Source: DAOULT01 sp964646625 (GTDB lineage Bacteria; Chloroflexota; Anaerolineae; CAZYHC01). Taken from it: DNA of 64,000 nucleotides. The notes beneath the pieces are model-generated. The model saw nothing but the letters and a program-made list of their open reading frames with translations. It was not told where the DNA came from and did no database searches. Of the stretch, positions 16,652-23,816 are shown piece by piece. Position 1 is the stretch's first letter, and every line of letters starts with the position of its first letter. The stretch spans positions 1-64,000 of the forward strand of contig CAZYHC010000023.1 of the NCBI GenBank assembly GCA_964646625.1. The letters run 5' to 3'. The translations under genes and the position numbers were made by a program.

Positions 16652-18166
16652 TCACACCAGAGCCGGGGTTGCTTCCCGATGGGTGAGGGTATATTTCTCC
16701 CCGCGTCGGGCCAGGCTCTCTTTCAAGGCTTTGCCCAGCCGCCGGATGCCTTCCTCGATCACGGGCGGCGGGTTGACGGCGAAGTTGAGACGGAGATGGT
16801 TGTGCCCTCGCCTGTCGGGGAAGAAGACCGAACCAATGGCGAAACCTACCCCGTACTTGATGGCTTCCAGGTAAAGCTCGAAGGCCGACACGTTGGGGGG
16901 CAGCGTCACCCACAGGTAGAAACCGCCGTCCGGGTTAGACCAGTGGACCCCATCCGGCAGGTGCCTGGTGAGACTATCTATCATGGCCGCCCGGCGCTCG
17001 TGGTAGGTGCGGCACACCTTTTTCAGATGGGCTCTCAGGCGTCCATCCCGCAGATACCTGTCCAGGGCGCGTTGTGAAAGGGAAGAGGTGTGCAGGTCGG
17101 CGGTCTGTTTGGCGGAGACCAGCCTATCATAGAGGCCAGGCGAGGCCACCAGGTATCCAACCCGAATGCCCGGCAGCAGAATCTTGGAGAAACCACCCAC
17201 GTAGATCACGCTCTCATCCATAGCTCTGAGGCAGGGTTGTTCTTTGCCATTGTAACGTAGCTCGTTGTAGATGGCATCCTCCACGATGGTGATCCCATAG
17301 CGTTGGGCCACAGTGAGCAACTGGCTTCTGCGCTCTCCGGTAAAAGAGACCCCGGTGGGATTGTGGAAGGTGGGCATGGTGTAGATGAGCCTGGGGCGAT
17401 ACCGCAAGATGACGTTTTCCACCATCTCCACCTTCATGCCCGCTTCGTCGAGGGGGATGCCCACTATCCTGGCGCCCCGCGCTTCGCAGACATCGATCGC
17501 TCCCAGGTAGGTGGGGCTTTCGGTGATGACGTACTCCCCTTCGCTGATCATCACCTGCGCCACCAGGGCCAGGCTTTGTTGCGAACCGGAGGTGATCAGG
17601 ATATTTTCCGGCCGGGTGTGGATGCCCCTCTCCAGAAGATACTGGGCGATGCTCAGGCGCAGCGGATGATAGCCCTCGGTCACGTCGTACTGGAGGGCCT
17701 CCGCCCCGTCTCGACGCAGGACGGCGTTCACCGCCTGGCGGAAATCGGTCACCGGCAGACAATCGGTGGCCGGACAGCCCATTGCAAAAGAAATGACGCC
17801 CGGCTGCTGGGCCAGACGCAACATGTCCCGCACCATAGCGTTGGCCGACACCTCCGGCGAGTAGGTCAGCGAGGTTTGCCAGGGCCATCCTTTTTGCCCG
17901 GCCGCGTCCTCTTCAGGTCCGGCGGCGACGTGGCCGGCCACAAAGGTCCCCCGCCCTACGTGGGAGCGGATCAGACCCTCGGCCTCCAGTTCAGCGTAGG
18001 CGTTGACCACCGTGATCCGACTGACCCCCAGTTGGGCCGCCATTTTGCGGGTGGGCGGCAGCCTGGTGTCGGGGGGCAAAGCTCCCGCTTCGATGCGTTC
18101 TTTCAGGCCGTTCTTGATTTGCAGGTAGAGAGGAGCGGAGTCGTTTTTGTCCAGAGAAACGTCCAT
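16652..18166 (-). CDS. MocR-family GntR/aminotransferase regulator
   Basis: About 504 residues. An N-terminal GntR winged helix (PLYLQIKNGLKERIEAGAL, LPPTRKMAAQLGVSRITV, EGLIRSHVGRGTFV) is joined to a fold-type I aminotransferase domain: YDVTEGYHPLRLSIAQYL, TSGSQQSLALVAQV, ESPTYLGA, and the PLP Lys in YVGGFSKILLPGIRVGY. The frame opens at a TTG six codons earlier; ATG at 18166 is chosen. MocR proteins bind PLP or aldimines and control nearby genes. Its position near pdxST suggests a PdxR-like role, although the catalytic Lys is intact and 2-aminoadipate-type aminotransferase activity is also possible. Confidence 0.85.
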   Translation of the reverse strand: MDVSLDKNDSAPLYLQIKNGLKERIEAGALPPDTRLPPTRKMAAQLGVSRITVVNAYAELEAEGLIRSHVGRGTFVAGHVAAGPEEDAAGQKGWPWQTSLTYSPEVSANAMVRDMLRLAQQPGVISFAMGCPATDCLPVTDFRQAVNAVLRRDGAEALQYDVTEGYHPLRLSIAQYLLERGIHTRPENILITSGSQQSLALVAQVMISEGEYVITESPTYLGAIDVCEARGARIVGIPLDEAGMKVEMVENVILRYRPRLIYTMPTFHNPTGVSFTGERRSQLLTVAQRYGITIVEDAIYNELRYNGKEQPCLRAMDESVIYVGGFSKILLPGIRVGYLVASPGLYDRLVSAKQTADLHTSSLSQRALDRYLRDGRLRAHLKKVCRTYHERRAAMIDSLTRHLPDGVHWSNPDGGFYLWVTLPPNVSAFELYLEAIKYGVGFAIGSVFFPDRRGHNHLRLNFAVNPPPVIEEGIRRLGKALKESLARRGEKYTLTHREATPALV

Positions 18167-18333
18167 CGGGCCACATACGTCCAATCTGTATTGATGCCCT
18201 TATTATAGCCCTTTTTCGCCTTTTTGTATAGCTCCAATCCATACCAATTGTACCGATCCAATTCCTGGCTTACAACTTTGGGCGCGCGGAAAACTACAAT
18301 GGGGGTAGAGTCAAGAAGATACGTTCGTTGCTT

Positions 18334-18384
18334 AGCCACAGAGCACACAGAGAAACGATCTCTTTCTCTGTATTCCCTGGGGCT
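18334..18384. repeat. Dispersed CACAGAG hairpin repeat, copy 3
   Basis: AGCCACAGAG (18334-18343), CACACAGAGAAA and TTTCTCTGTATTCCC...GGGGCT form a partly decayed inverted repeat related to 13610-13658 and 14290-14349. It lies between the LysM lipoprotein stop and the MocR start. Confidence 0.6.
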
Positions 18385-18394
18385 TGAGGAGTTA

Positions 18395-18766
18395 TTACTT
18401 TACCGGGATGAGGAGCACCTGCCCCACGCTCAGCAGGTTAGGGTTATCCAGGTTGTTGATCTCCACGATCTCATCCACCGTGACGTCGTACATCTGGGCG
18501 ATCACCAGCAGGGTTTCGCCGGCCTGGACAGTGTGGGTAATGGTGCCGGTGTAAACGGGAGCGGTGGGGGTGGGTGGGACGCCGGCTTCGGGCGTATTGG
18601 TGGGCGGCGGAGGGGTGGGCGTATCGGTGCCGAAAACCACCGTGGGCCGCTCGAAGGTGGGCGGCACAAGTGCGGGAGTGGGCGTAGGACCGCAGGCCAT
18701 CATCGAGACCAGCAAAAGACAAAGTAACACACATCTCTTGGGGTAGTCATTCCTCAGTTTAGACAT
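18395..18766 (-). CDS. LysM-domain lipoprotein
   Basis: 123 residues. A signal peptide with lipobox (LLLVSMMAC) is followed by a Pro/Thr-rich linker (TPTPPPPTNTPEAG). One LysM domain occupies residues about 75-122 (HTVQAGETLLVIAQMYDVTVDEIVEINNL... SVGQVLLIP). LysM binds N-acetylglucosamine in peptidoglycan, so the protein probably sits at the cell surface. Such Thr/Pro linkers recur in this genome (also at 48634 and 57155). No partner enzyme is evident. Confidence 0.85.
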   Translation of the reverse strand: MSKLRNDYPKRCVLLCLLLVSMMACGPTPTPALVPPTFERPTVVFGTDTPTPPPPTNTPEAGVPPTPTAPVYTGTITHTVQAGETLLVIAQMYDVTVDEIVEINNLDNPNLLSVGQVLLIPVK

Positions 18767-18782
18767 GACCCTATCGCTCCCC

Positions 18783-19421
18783 TTAGTCCATGCATTTCTG
18801 ACTGATTTCTACGGGCCTGAACACGAAATAAAATACCATTGGGAGGATCATCCCCCATGAGTACATAGCAAATCTGGCATTGAAGAGCGCAATACCTATC
18901 GAAATCAGAAAGATGACAGGTGCAACCAACAGGCGCATGGTGAAAGATTTGACCATGCGCTGGTCAAGAGTCTTTTCCACCAATCTGTGATTGTGAGTGG
19001 CGTACCACCATAGCCAAACTTTCATCAGTCCAATGACAGCCATCGTGCCGGCATAGAGTGTCACCGAAATCAGCCTGGCGGGATAAGTGAAAAGCAGAGC
19101 GGTTGGGAACGGCACAAAAGCAATGAACATCAGGAACAGCAAATTGATATAAATCAGCACATGGTCGTAACTCTTAATGTAACAGAAGGAACGATGATGG
19201 GATATCCAATACATGCCGATCACAAAAAAACTGGTGATATAACCCACGTATTTTGGCCATAGTGCCAATACTTGGCGCGTTAATTGGGCGTTCACTAATC
19301 CTGCTTCAATCTCTGGCACCTTGATTTCAAGCACCAGCAACGTGATAGCAATGGCGATCACCGCGTCAGTGAAGAATATAAGGCGATCTAGCCCAAGCTT
19401 TTCTTCTTTTGGGACTGACAT
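18783..19421 (-). CDS. TMEM175-family (DUF1211) potassium channel-like protein
   Basis: 212 residues with about six hydrophobic helices. The first helix carries RLIFFTDAVIAIAITLLVLEIKVPE, matching the RxxxFSDAVxAIxxTLL signature of TMEM175 channels, with Thr in place of Ser. Bacterial members form tetrameric potassium-leak channels. AGGAGA precedes the ATG. It starts 12 bp after the larA-like gene ends, so the two may be co-transcribed, without an obvious functional link. Confidence 0.85.
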   Translation of the reverse strand: MSVPKEEKLGLDRLIFFTDAVIAIAITLLVLEIKVPEIEAGLVNAQLTRQVLALWPKYVGYITSFFVIGMYWISHHRSFCYIKSYDHVLIYINLLFLMFIAFVPFPTALLFTYPARLISVTLYAGTMAVIGLMKVWLWWYATHNHRLVEKTLDQRMVKSFTMRLLVAPVIFLISIGIALFNARFAMYSWGMILPMVFYFVFRPVEISQKCMD

Positions 19422-19433
19422 AGGATTTCTCCT

Positions 19434-20702
19434 TCAACACCCTACGTAAGGGATGGTCTGCGGCCCTTCAGGAAGGACGCAGATGGTAGCCCCAGGGCCA
19501 TATTTCTCCAAGAGCAGGGCCAGCGTTTCCTCGATGTGGTGGCAAGGCTCCAGAAGCGCCTCCCGGATTTCCTGGTCTGACAGGTACGAGGTCTTGACGT
19601 AAACATCAGCCTTGAGCTGGATGAGGGCCTGCACCTGGGCCTCCCATTGATCCTGCATCAGGAAGCCGGGGGCGTTGATAACCTCCAGAAGTCGTTGGGG
19701 GGTATCGGCCATCTTGAGGATGTTTTTGTATTCGCCGTGGTCGGGGATGCCATCCCAGCATTCGGCGGCGGCGATGATGCTCCCCCCCTGCCTGACCACC
19801 TGGGCGGCCGCGGACATGCCTTTAACCGCCTGGTAGAGATTGAGGTCCAGGGGATAGCCGGAATTGGTGGTGATGACGATATCGAAGGGATGCGGCACAG
19901 GCGCCATGGCCGATTCCCTGGCGAATTCCGTGCCGGCCTGGTGGGCCAGCCAGATGTCCCCGGCGAAGACGCCTGTGATCTGCTTGTTTTTGTTGATGGT
20001 CACGTTGAGAAGGAAGGTAGGCTCAGTTTTGGCCGCCATCTCCCGCATCTCGTCCCAGATGGGGTTGCCGTGGGTCACGCCCCAGGTAGCCCTGGGGTGG
20101 CCGATCATTTTGGCGTCGTGGTTGCCCAGCACGGCCTCCACTCCGGCCAGGCCGGGCAACACCGCCTTGGGCCCGCCGCTGAAACCGGCGAAGAAATGAG
20201 GCTCGATGAAGCCGGTCAGTATCTTGATCTTGGCCTTCAGGTAGCTGCCGTCGATCCAGGTCTCGTGTCCAAAACTGGTGCACCCCAGGTACACCATGTT
20301 ATCTTTATCCCAGGCATCGTGTTGCACGATGCGGTAATTCTCCACAAGCTCCCGCCCCAACATGCCGATCAACTCTTCCTCCGTGTTGCGGCGGTGGGTG
20401 CCCAGGGCGTTGATAAGGGTGATGTTCTCCCTGGGCACGTGGGCAAGCTCCTCCAGAAGCACGGGCAGCACCCGTTCGTTGGGCATGGGCCGGGTCAGGT
20501 CGCTGAAGACGATGACCACCGTATCGTCGGCTTTGACCGTCTGGCCGAGGGGCGCCGCGCCGATTGGCTCCCGGAGCGCGGCGCGGATGGCCCCCGTCTC
20601 GTCGGGCAGACCCTTCACGAAACGGGGCTCCACTACAGTGACGTTTTCGTCAGGCAAATTTACCCACAAACCTTCTTTACCGTAAGCCAATTTTACTTTC
20701 AC
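19434..20702 (-). CDS. larA: LarA-family nickel-pincer racemase
   Basis: About 422 residues from GTG at 20702, chosen because GGGAGG lies about 11 bases upstream; the frame is open further upstream. Family features are VVIVFSDLTRPMPN, ALGTHRRNTEEEL, the HDAWDKDN block and GFIEPHFFAGFSGGPKAVLPG, which carry the His residues and the Lys that binds the nickel-pincer nucleotide. LarA racemises D- and L-lactate; relatives racemise or epimerise other 2-hydroxyacids. No larB, larC or larE is in the window, so cofactor synthesis must be encoded elsewhere. The gene symbol is for the family; the substrate is not certain. Confidence 0.85.
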   Translation of the reverse strand: MKVKLAYGKEGLWVNLPDENVTVVEPRFVKGLPDETGAIRAALREPIGAAPLGQTVKADDTVVIVFSDLTRPMPNERVLPVLLEELAHVPRENITLINALGTHRRNTEEELIGMLGRELVENYRIVQHDAWDKDNMVYLGCTSFGHETWIDGSYLKAKIKILTGFIEPHFFAGFSGGPKAVLPGLAGVEAVLGNHDAKMIGHPRATWGVTHGNPIWDEMREMAAKTEPTFLLNVTINKNKQITGVFAGDIWLAHQAGTEFARESAMAPVPHPFDIVITTNSGYPLDLNLYQAVKGMSAAAQVVRQGGSIIAAAECWDGIPDHGEYKNILKMADTPQRLLEVINAPGFLMQDQWEAQVQALIQLKADVYVKTSYLSDQEIREALLEPCHHIEETLALLLEKYGPGATICVLPEGPQTIPYVGC

Positions 20703-20817
20703 TACAACTCGTATACCTCCCAAAGAATGCACATCACAGAAAAATATGACCGAGATGCCTGGCACAGCGAACGTTCGTTGTTGAAATGTCAGGCACCCGA
20801 ACAGGACGGGAATTTGG

Positions 20818-21063
20818 CTAACGCCTGGACGCTTCTAAGATGGTTATCCCCACCAATTCTTCCTGACGGTAATTAAGCAGGATACCCACATCATCCAGCA
20901 TCTCGCTATGGGTGGCTTGCTGAGGCCGCTTCAGACTGATATAGAGCACGTCTGCCTCGCGGTCGTAATCTAACCACAGCCTGGATGTTGGGAACTCTTT
21001 AACCAGCGGAGCCATCTTAAAAACATTTTGCATTAGCGCAGGACTCAAGATTTGCTTTTCCAT
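20818..21063 (-). CDS. DUF2283-family small protein
   Basis: 81 residues. The core LDYDREADVLYISLKRPQQA and GILLNYRQEELVGITILEAS is the DUF2283 beta-fold seen in many small, often mobile genes of unknown function. Its partner (often a DUF4258 or toxin-like protein) is not visible nearby. A relative of the same general fold may be encoded at 29167-29532. Confidence 0.75.
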   Translation of the reverse strand: MEKQILSPALMQNVFKMAPLVKEFPTSRLWLDYDREADVLYISLKRPQQATHSEMLDDVGILLNYRQEELVGITILEASRR

Positions 21064-21379
21064 ATGAAGCCTTCATACGAATGGGAACACCGTTTACCGA
21101 AAACGCTACATCGAGGATAGCCATCTGCTTCCTGCCTTCAGTGGTCTAATCATATTATATCATGATTAAGTGAGCTTTTCAAGCCAAGCAACTGGATAAA
21201 TAAGAACAGCCCCACATTAGCGGGGCTATCTCACCGTACTGGATCGATTGGCAAGCGATTAGCGCCTGGAGAGCCTGGAAGGTTTGTCCGGTCTATCTGG
21301 TCTGTGGGAGGGGAGAGATACCAGGGAGGAGAAATGCCTCCCTCCCATCTCCCCTCTCTACGCGTCCGTTACGGCCAGG
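21064..21379. other. Non-coding stretch between DUF2283 gene and tRNA-Pro
   Basis: No supported gene. It contains an inverted repeat AGCCCC/GGGGCT at 21209-21228 and low-complexity sequence near 21260-21370. Confidence 0.6.
21199..21228 (-). terminator. Likely terminator downstream of tRNA-Pro
   Basis: On the minus strand AGCCCC (21228-21223) pairs with GGGGCT (21214-21209), followed by the T-rich GTTCTTATTT. It lies about 150 bases after the tRNA-Pro 3' end. Confidence 0.5.
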
Positions 21380-21453
21380 TCGGGGCGCGCGGATTTGAAC
21401 CGCGGACCACTTGAACCCCATTCAAGTGCGCTACCTGGCTGCGCTACGCCCCG
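21380..21453 (-). tRNA. tRNA-Pro (GGG anticodon)
   Basis: A 74-nt cloverleaf beginning CGGGGCGTAGCGCAG. The anticodon loop ATGGGGT gives GGG (reads CCC). T-arm GGTTCAAATCC and acceptor CGCCCCG with A73 are intact. CCA is not encoded. A promoter lies directly upstream. Confidence 0.95.
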
Positions 21454-21470
21454 TTTACCATGCCACACAT

Positions 21471-21499
21471 AGTATAGCAGATAGTTCACGTTTTGGCAA
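21471..21499 (-). promoter_or_regulatory. tRNA-Pro promoter
   Basis: Minus strand TTGCCA (21499-21494), 17-bp spacer, TATACT (21476-21471). It is 18 bp from the mature tRNA end and overlaps the fmt 3' region. Confidence 0.65.
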
Positions 21500-21504
21500 G
21501 TTAG

Positions 21505-22437
21505 TCATTCCCCCAGACGGGAAGCGAGCAAATCCTTCCGCCCGCAGGCAAAAGCAGGCCCGGACATACAACGCCTGCCCTCCAGTTGCACCTCCTCCAG
21601 GAGCAGCGCCCCTTCAGCGGTGGCTACGGCCAGCCCTGAGGGCAGGGAGAGCACAGCGCCGGGCCTCTCTTCGCCCGCCCAATCCAGCAGGGGGCTGGCG
21701 CTGAGTATCTTGAGGCGTTTGCCTTGACAATAGGTATAAGCGCCGGGCCAGGGATGGTAGGCCCGCACCTGTCGCCAGAGCCTCAGGGCCGGTTGCGTCC
21801 AGTCCAGGAGGCCGTCCCGTTTGGAAATCATGGGACTATAGGTAGCCCGGCTCTCATCCTGCGGTTGAGGCTCGATCTCTCCCTTTAACCAGCCAGGCAG
21901 GGTCTCGGATAGCAGGTCAGCGCCCAGGAGGGCCAGCTTGCCGCTCAACGATTCAGTGGTATCCTGCGGGGCGATGTCACATGCAGCCTGGGCCAGGATT
22001 GGGCCGGTGTCCAGGCCCTCATCCATAAGCATGATCGTCACCCCCGTCACCTGGTCGCCGGCCAGGAGGGCGGCGGCAATGGGGGCTGCTCCCCTGTGCC
22101 TGGGCAGCAAAGAGGCGTGCACGTTGAGACAGCCCCGGGCCGGAATGGTCAGCACCGCACGGGGTAGTATCTGGCCGTAGGCCGCGACCACGATGACCTG
22201 GGGGGTCAAAGCGGCCAGTTGGGCCACAACCTGCAAATCACGCAACTTAGCTGGCTGTAGCACCGGCAGCTCGTGGGCCAGAGCAACGGTTTTCACCGGG
22301 GAGACGGTCATCTTACGTCCCCGGCCGGCCGGTCGATCAGGCTGAGTGACGACAGCCCCTACCTGGTAACTGGCGAGCAGTTTCTCCAGAATAGGCCGGG
22401 CAAAATCCGGCGTCCCCATGAATATCAAACGTGTCAT
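21505..22437 (-). CDS. fmt: Methionyl-tRNA formyltransferase
   Basis: 310 residues from ATG at 22437 (MTRLIFMGTPDFA); a GTG two codons earlier is possible. The formyltransferase core has FMGTPDFA, the catalytic Asn/His region CLNVHASLLPRHRGAAPI, and the Asp in LMDEGLDTGPILAQ. The C-terminal OB-like domain follows AYHPWPGAYTYCQGKRLKI. It transfers a formyl group from 10-formyl-THF to Met-tRNAfMet. No def or rsmB gene adjoins it, which is less usual. Length is typical. Confidence 0.95.
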   Translation of the reverse strand: MTRLIFMGTPDFARPILEKLLASYQVGAVVTQPDRPAGRGRKMTVSPVKTVALAHELPVLQPAKLRDLQVVAQLAALTPQVIVVAAYGQILPRAVLTIPARGCLNVHASLLPRHRGAAPIAAALLAGDQVTGVTIMLMDEGLDTGPILAQAACDIAPQDTTESLSGKLALLGADLLSETLPGWLKGEIEPQPQDESRATYSPMISKRDGLLDWTQPALRLWRQVRAYHPWPGAYTYCQGKRLKILSASPLLDWAGEERPGAVLSLPSGLAVATAEGALLLEEVQLEGRRCMSGPAFACGRKDLLASRLGE

Positions 22438-22552
22438 GAGCACTCATCCTCTGGGCACTTTGGCTCCATGATACAATTTTTTACCCATGCTGTCAAACCT
22501 GGGGAGGAAGTAAGGTCGCCAAAAAGAAACACTACCAGCAGGGAAAAAAACA

Positions 22553-22582
22553 TTGGCTTTCTATTGCAAAATATGGTAGAAT
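22553..22582 (+). promoter_or_regulatory. Candidate promoter of the response regulator gene
   Basis: TTGGCT (22553-22558), 18-bp spacer, TAGAAT (22577-22582), about 30 bp before the ATG at 22613. Confidence 0.45.
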
Positions 22583-22612
22583 ATAGGTACAGTCCCGAGA
22601 GAGGTCAAAACG

Positions 22613-22984
22613 ATGACCAGGAAAATTCTAATCGCTGACGACGAGCGGGCTTTACGCCTTCTGGTGAGCGCTACCCTGGGGGATGAAGACTACGAGATTC
22701 TCGAGGCCAGGGATGGACAGGAAACACTGGAGGTAGCGCGACGAGAACAGCCCAAAATATTGCTGCTGGACATCCAGATGCCGGTTATGGACGGCTTCGA
22801 GGTGTGCAAGCAACTGAAATCTGATCCAGCTACGGCCGATATCATAGTTGTCATCCTGACGGTCAAGAGCCGACAGACAGACAAAGAACGGGGCAAGGCC
22901 GTGGGAGCGGACTACTACTTCACCAAGCCCTTCAGTCCTCTGCAACTGCTACAATTAATAGATCAAATTATGGAAGAGGACTGA
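22613..22984 (+). CDS. Stand-alone CheY-like response regulator
   Basis: 123 residues consisting only of a receiver domain. The acidic pair is in ILIADDE, the phospho-acceptor Asp in LLLDIQMPVMDGFE near residue 54, the Thr switch in ILTVKS, and the Lys in YYFTKPFSP. GAGAGG precedes the ATG. With no output domain it likely acts through protein contacts, as in phosphorelay or motility control. No cognate kinase adjoins it; the orphan kinase at 44219 is a distant candidate only. Its 3' end overlaps the convergent GerW-like gene by 17 bp. Confidence 0.92.
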   Translation: MTRKILIADDERALRLLVSATLGDEDYEILEARDGQETLEVARREQPKILLLDIQMPVMDGFEVCKQLKSDPATADIIVVILTVKSRQTDKERGKAVGADYYFTKPFSPLQLLQLIDQIMEED

Positions 22985-23312
22985 ATCTCCTACCAGCCAT
23001 CGGCCGCCGACGAGATTTACTCGACAGCCAGAAAATGATAGTCAAAGCCAGGCCCGCTAACAATATACCGCTCATAGCTATCGCGGTCACGTCTGGAATG
23101 GGGATGCGCCGCGTGCCCCGGGAGGTGGTCTCCAGAACGGCCAGGGGCTTGATGACCACCAACCCGCCCCCACTGCCGCTGACCCCTCTTCCAATCGTGC
23201 CGCCCTTTTTGACGTAGGAGATCACCCTGGCTACAGGCGTGATCTCCTTGTCGCCGACCACGATAGGCTCCCCTCGAACGGTTTCCACCGTCATCGGTCC
23301 CAGCTTACCCAT
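22968..23312 (-). CDS. GerW/YtfJ-family protein
   Basis: 114 residues from ATG at 23312, with GAGG upstream; the frame is open further upstream but overlaps the preceding gene. The core GEPIVVGDKEITPVARVISY, the Gly-rich GRGVSGSGGGLVVIKPLAVL, and one membrane helix near residues 79-98 match the GerW/YtfJ family. In Firmicutes these proteins are linked to spores, but non-sporulating bacteria have them too. It begins 5 bp after the selenoprotein gene, so the two are one operon. Confidence 0.75.
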   Translation of the reverse strand: MGKLGPMTVETVRGEPIVVGDKEITPVARVISYVKKGGTIGRGVSGSGGGLVVIKPLAVLETTSRGTRRIPIPDVTAIAMSGILLAGLALTIIFWLSSKSRRRPMAGRRFSPLP

Positions 23313-23317
23313 GTCTA

Positions 23318-23800
23318 TCACTCCTCTGTCATTCCCTCGAACAAATCGAACCAGCGACCAGCGACAAAGCGCACAAACCGGACACACGTCTGGCGCATTT
23401 CTTTAGCTTTGTATATTTCGCTCCAGCATTCATCGCCAGGCGCCACCCCCATCTCTGCCCCGATCAACTCATCACAGAAAACCGTCCCAAACTCCTGCCG
23501 GAAGCCCTGTATCAGTTCATCGGTCAGGTTATAGGCTTGTTCTGGCCGTTCTTCGTCTGGCATGTCCCTGCCCAGCAGCACTCCAGCGGCCATCGCTCCC
23601 CCGGAAAGCACGCCACAAACTAACTCGTGGCTCCCTCCCATCCCCCCGCCCAGAGCGGAGGCTACGCGGGGGATGACGTCATTCTCAATCCCCTGGCTCT
23701 CCACGAGAGCCAATAGCGTGGCCTCCGCTCAATTGAGGCCCTCAAGGAAATAGTTAGCAGCCCTGATAATAGTTTCCTCTCGCCAGAATTCTTCAGTCAT
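23318..23800 (-). CDS. C_GCAxxG_C_C family selenoprotein (Sec24, TGA recoded)
   Basis: 160 residues when the in-frame TGA at 23729-23731 is read as selenocysteine. Before it the frame reads MTEEFWREETIIRAANYF then LEGLN; after it AEATLLALVE. The TGA stands where the family has its first conserved Cys (usually YNCAQAV). Later family Cys are present: ELVCGVLSGG, VFCDEL, DECWSEIY and QTCVRF. AAGGAG precedes the ATG. A perfect 8-bp hairpin with GTG loop lies 24 nt after the TGA. The family is thought to be redox-active. Read literally, the gene would be a pseudogene, but conserved sequence on both sides argues against that. Confidence 0.85.
23694..23731 (-). promoter_or_regulatory. SECIS-like hairpin after TGA of the C_GCAxxG_C_C gene
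   Basis: After the TGA (23731-23729) come 16 nt, then TGGCTCTC (23712... read on the minus strand as 23712-23705), loop GTG (23704-23702) and GAGAGCCA (23701-23694). The stem has 8 perfect pairs. The loop begins with G, 24 nt after the TGA, as expected for bacterial SECIS elements. Confidence 0.75.
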
Positions 23801-23816
23801 GTGCTTTGCTCCTTCA

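Noticed and set aside
15387..16913. Longer N-terminus for the GH3 protein
   Set aside because: The extension overlaps the MocR gene; the lipoprotein signal and RBS place the start at 16541.
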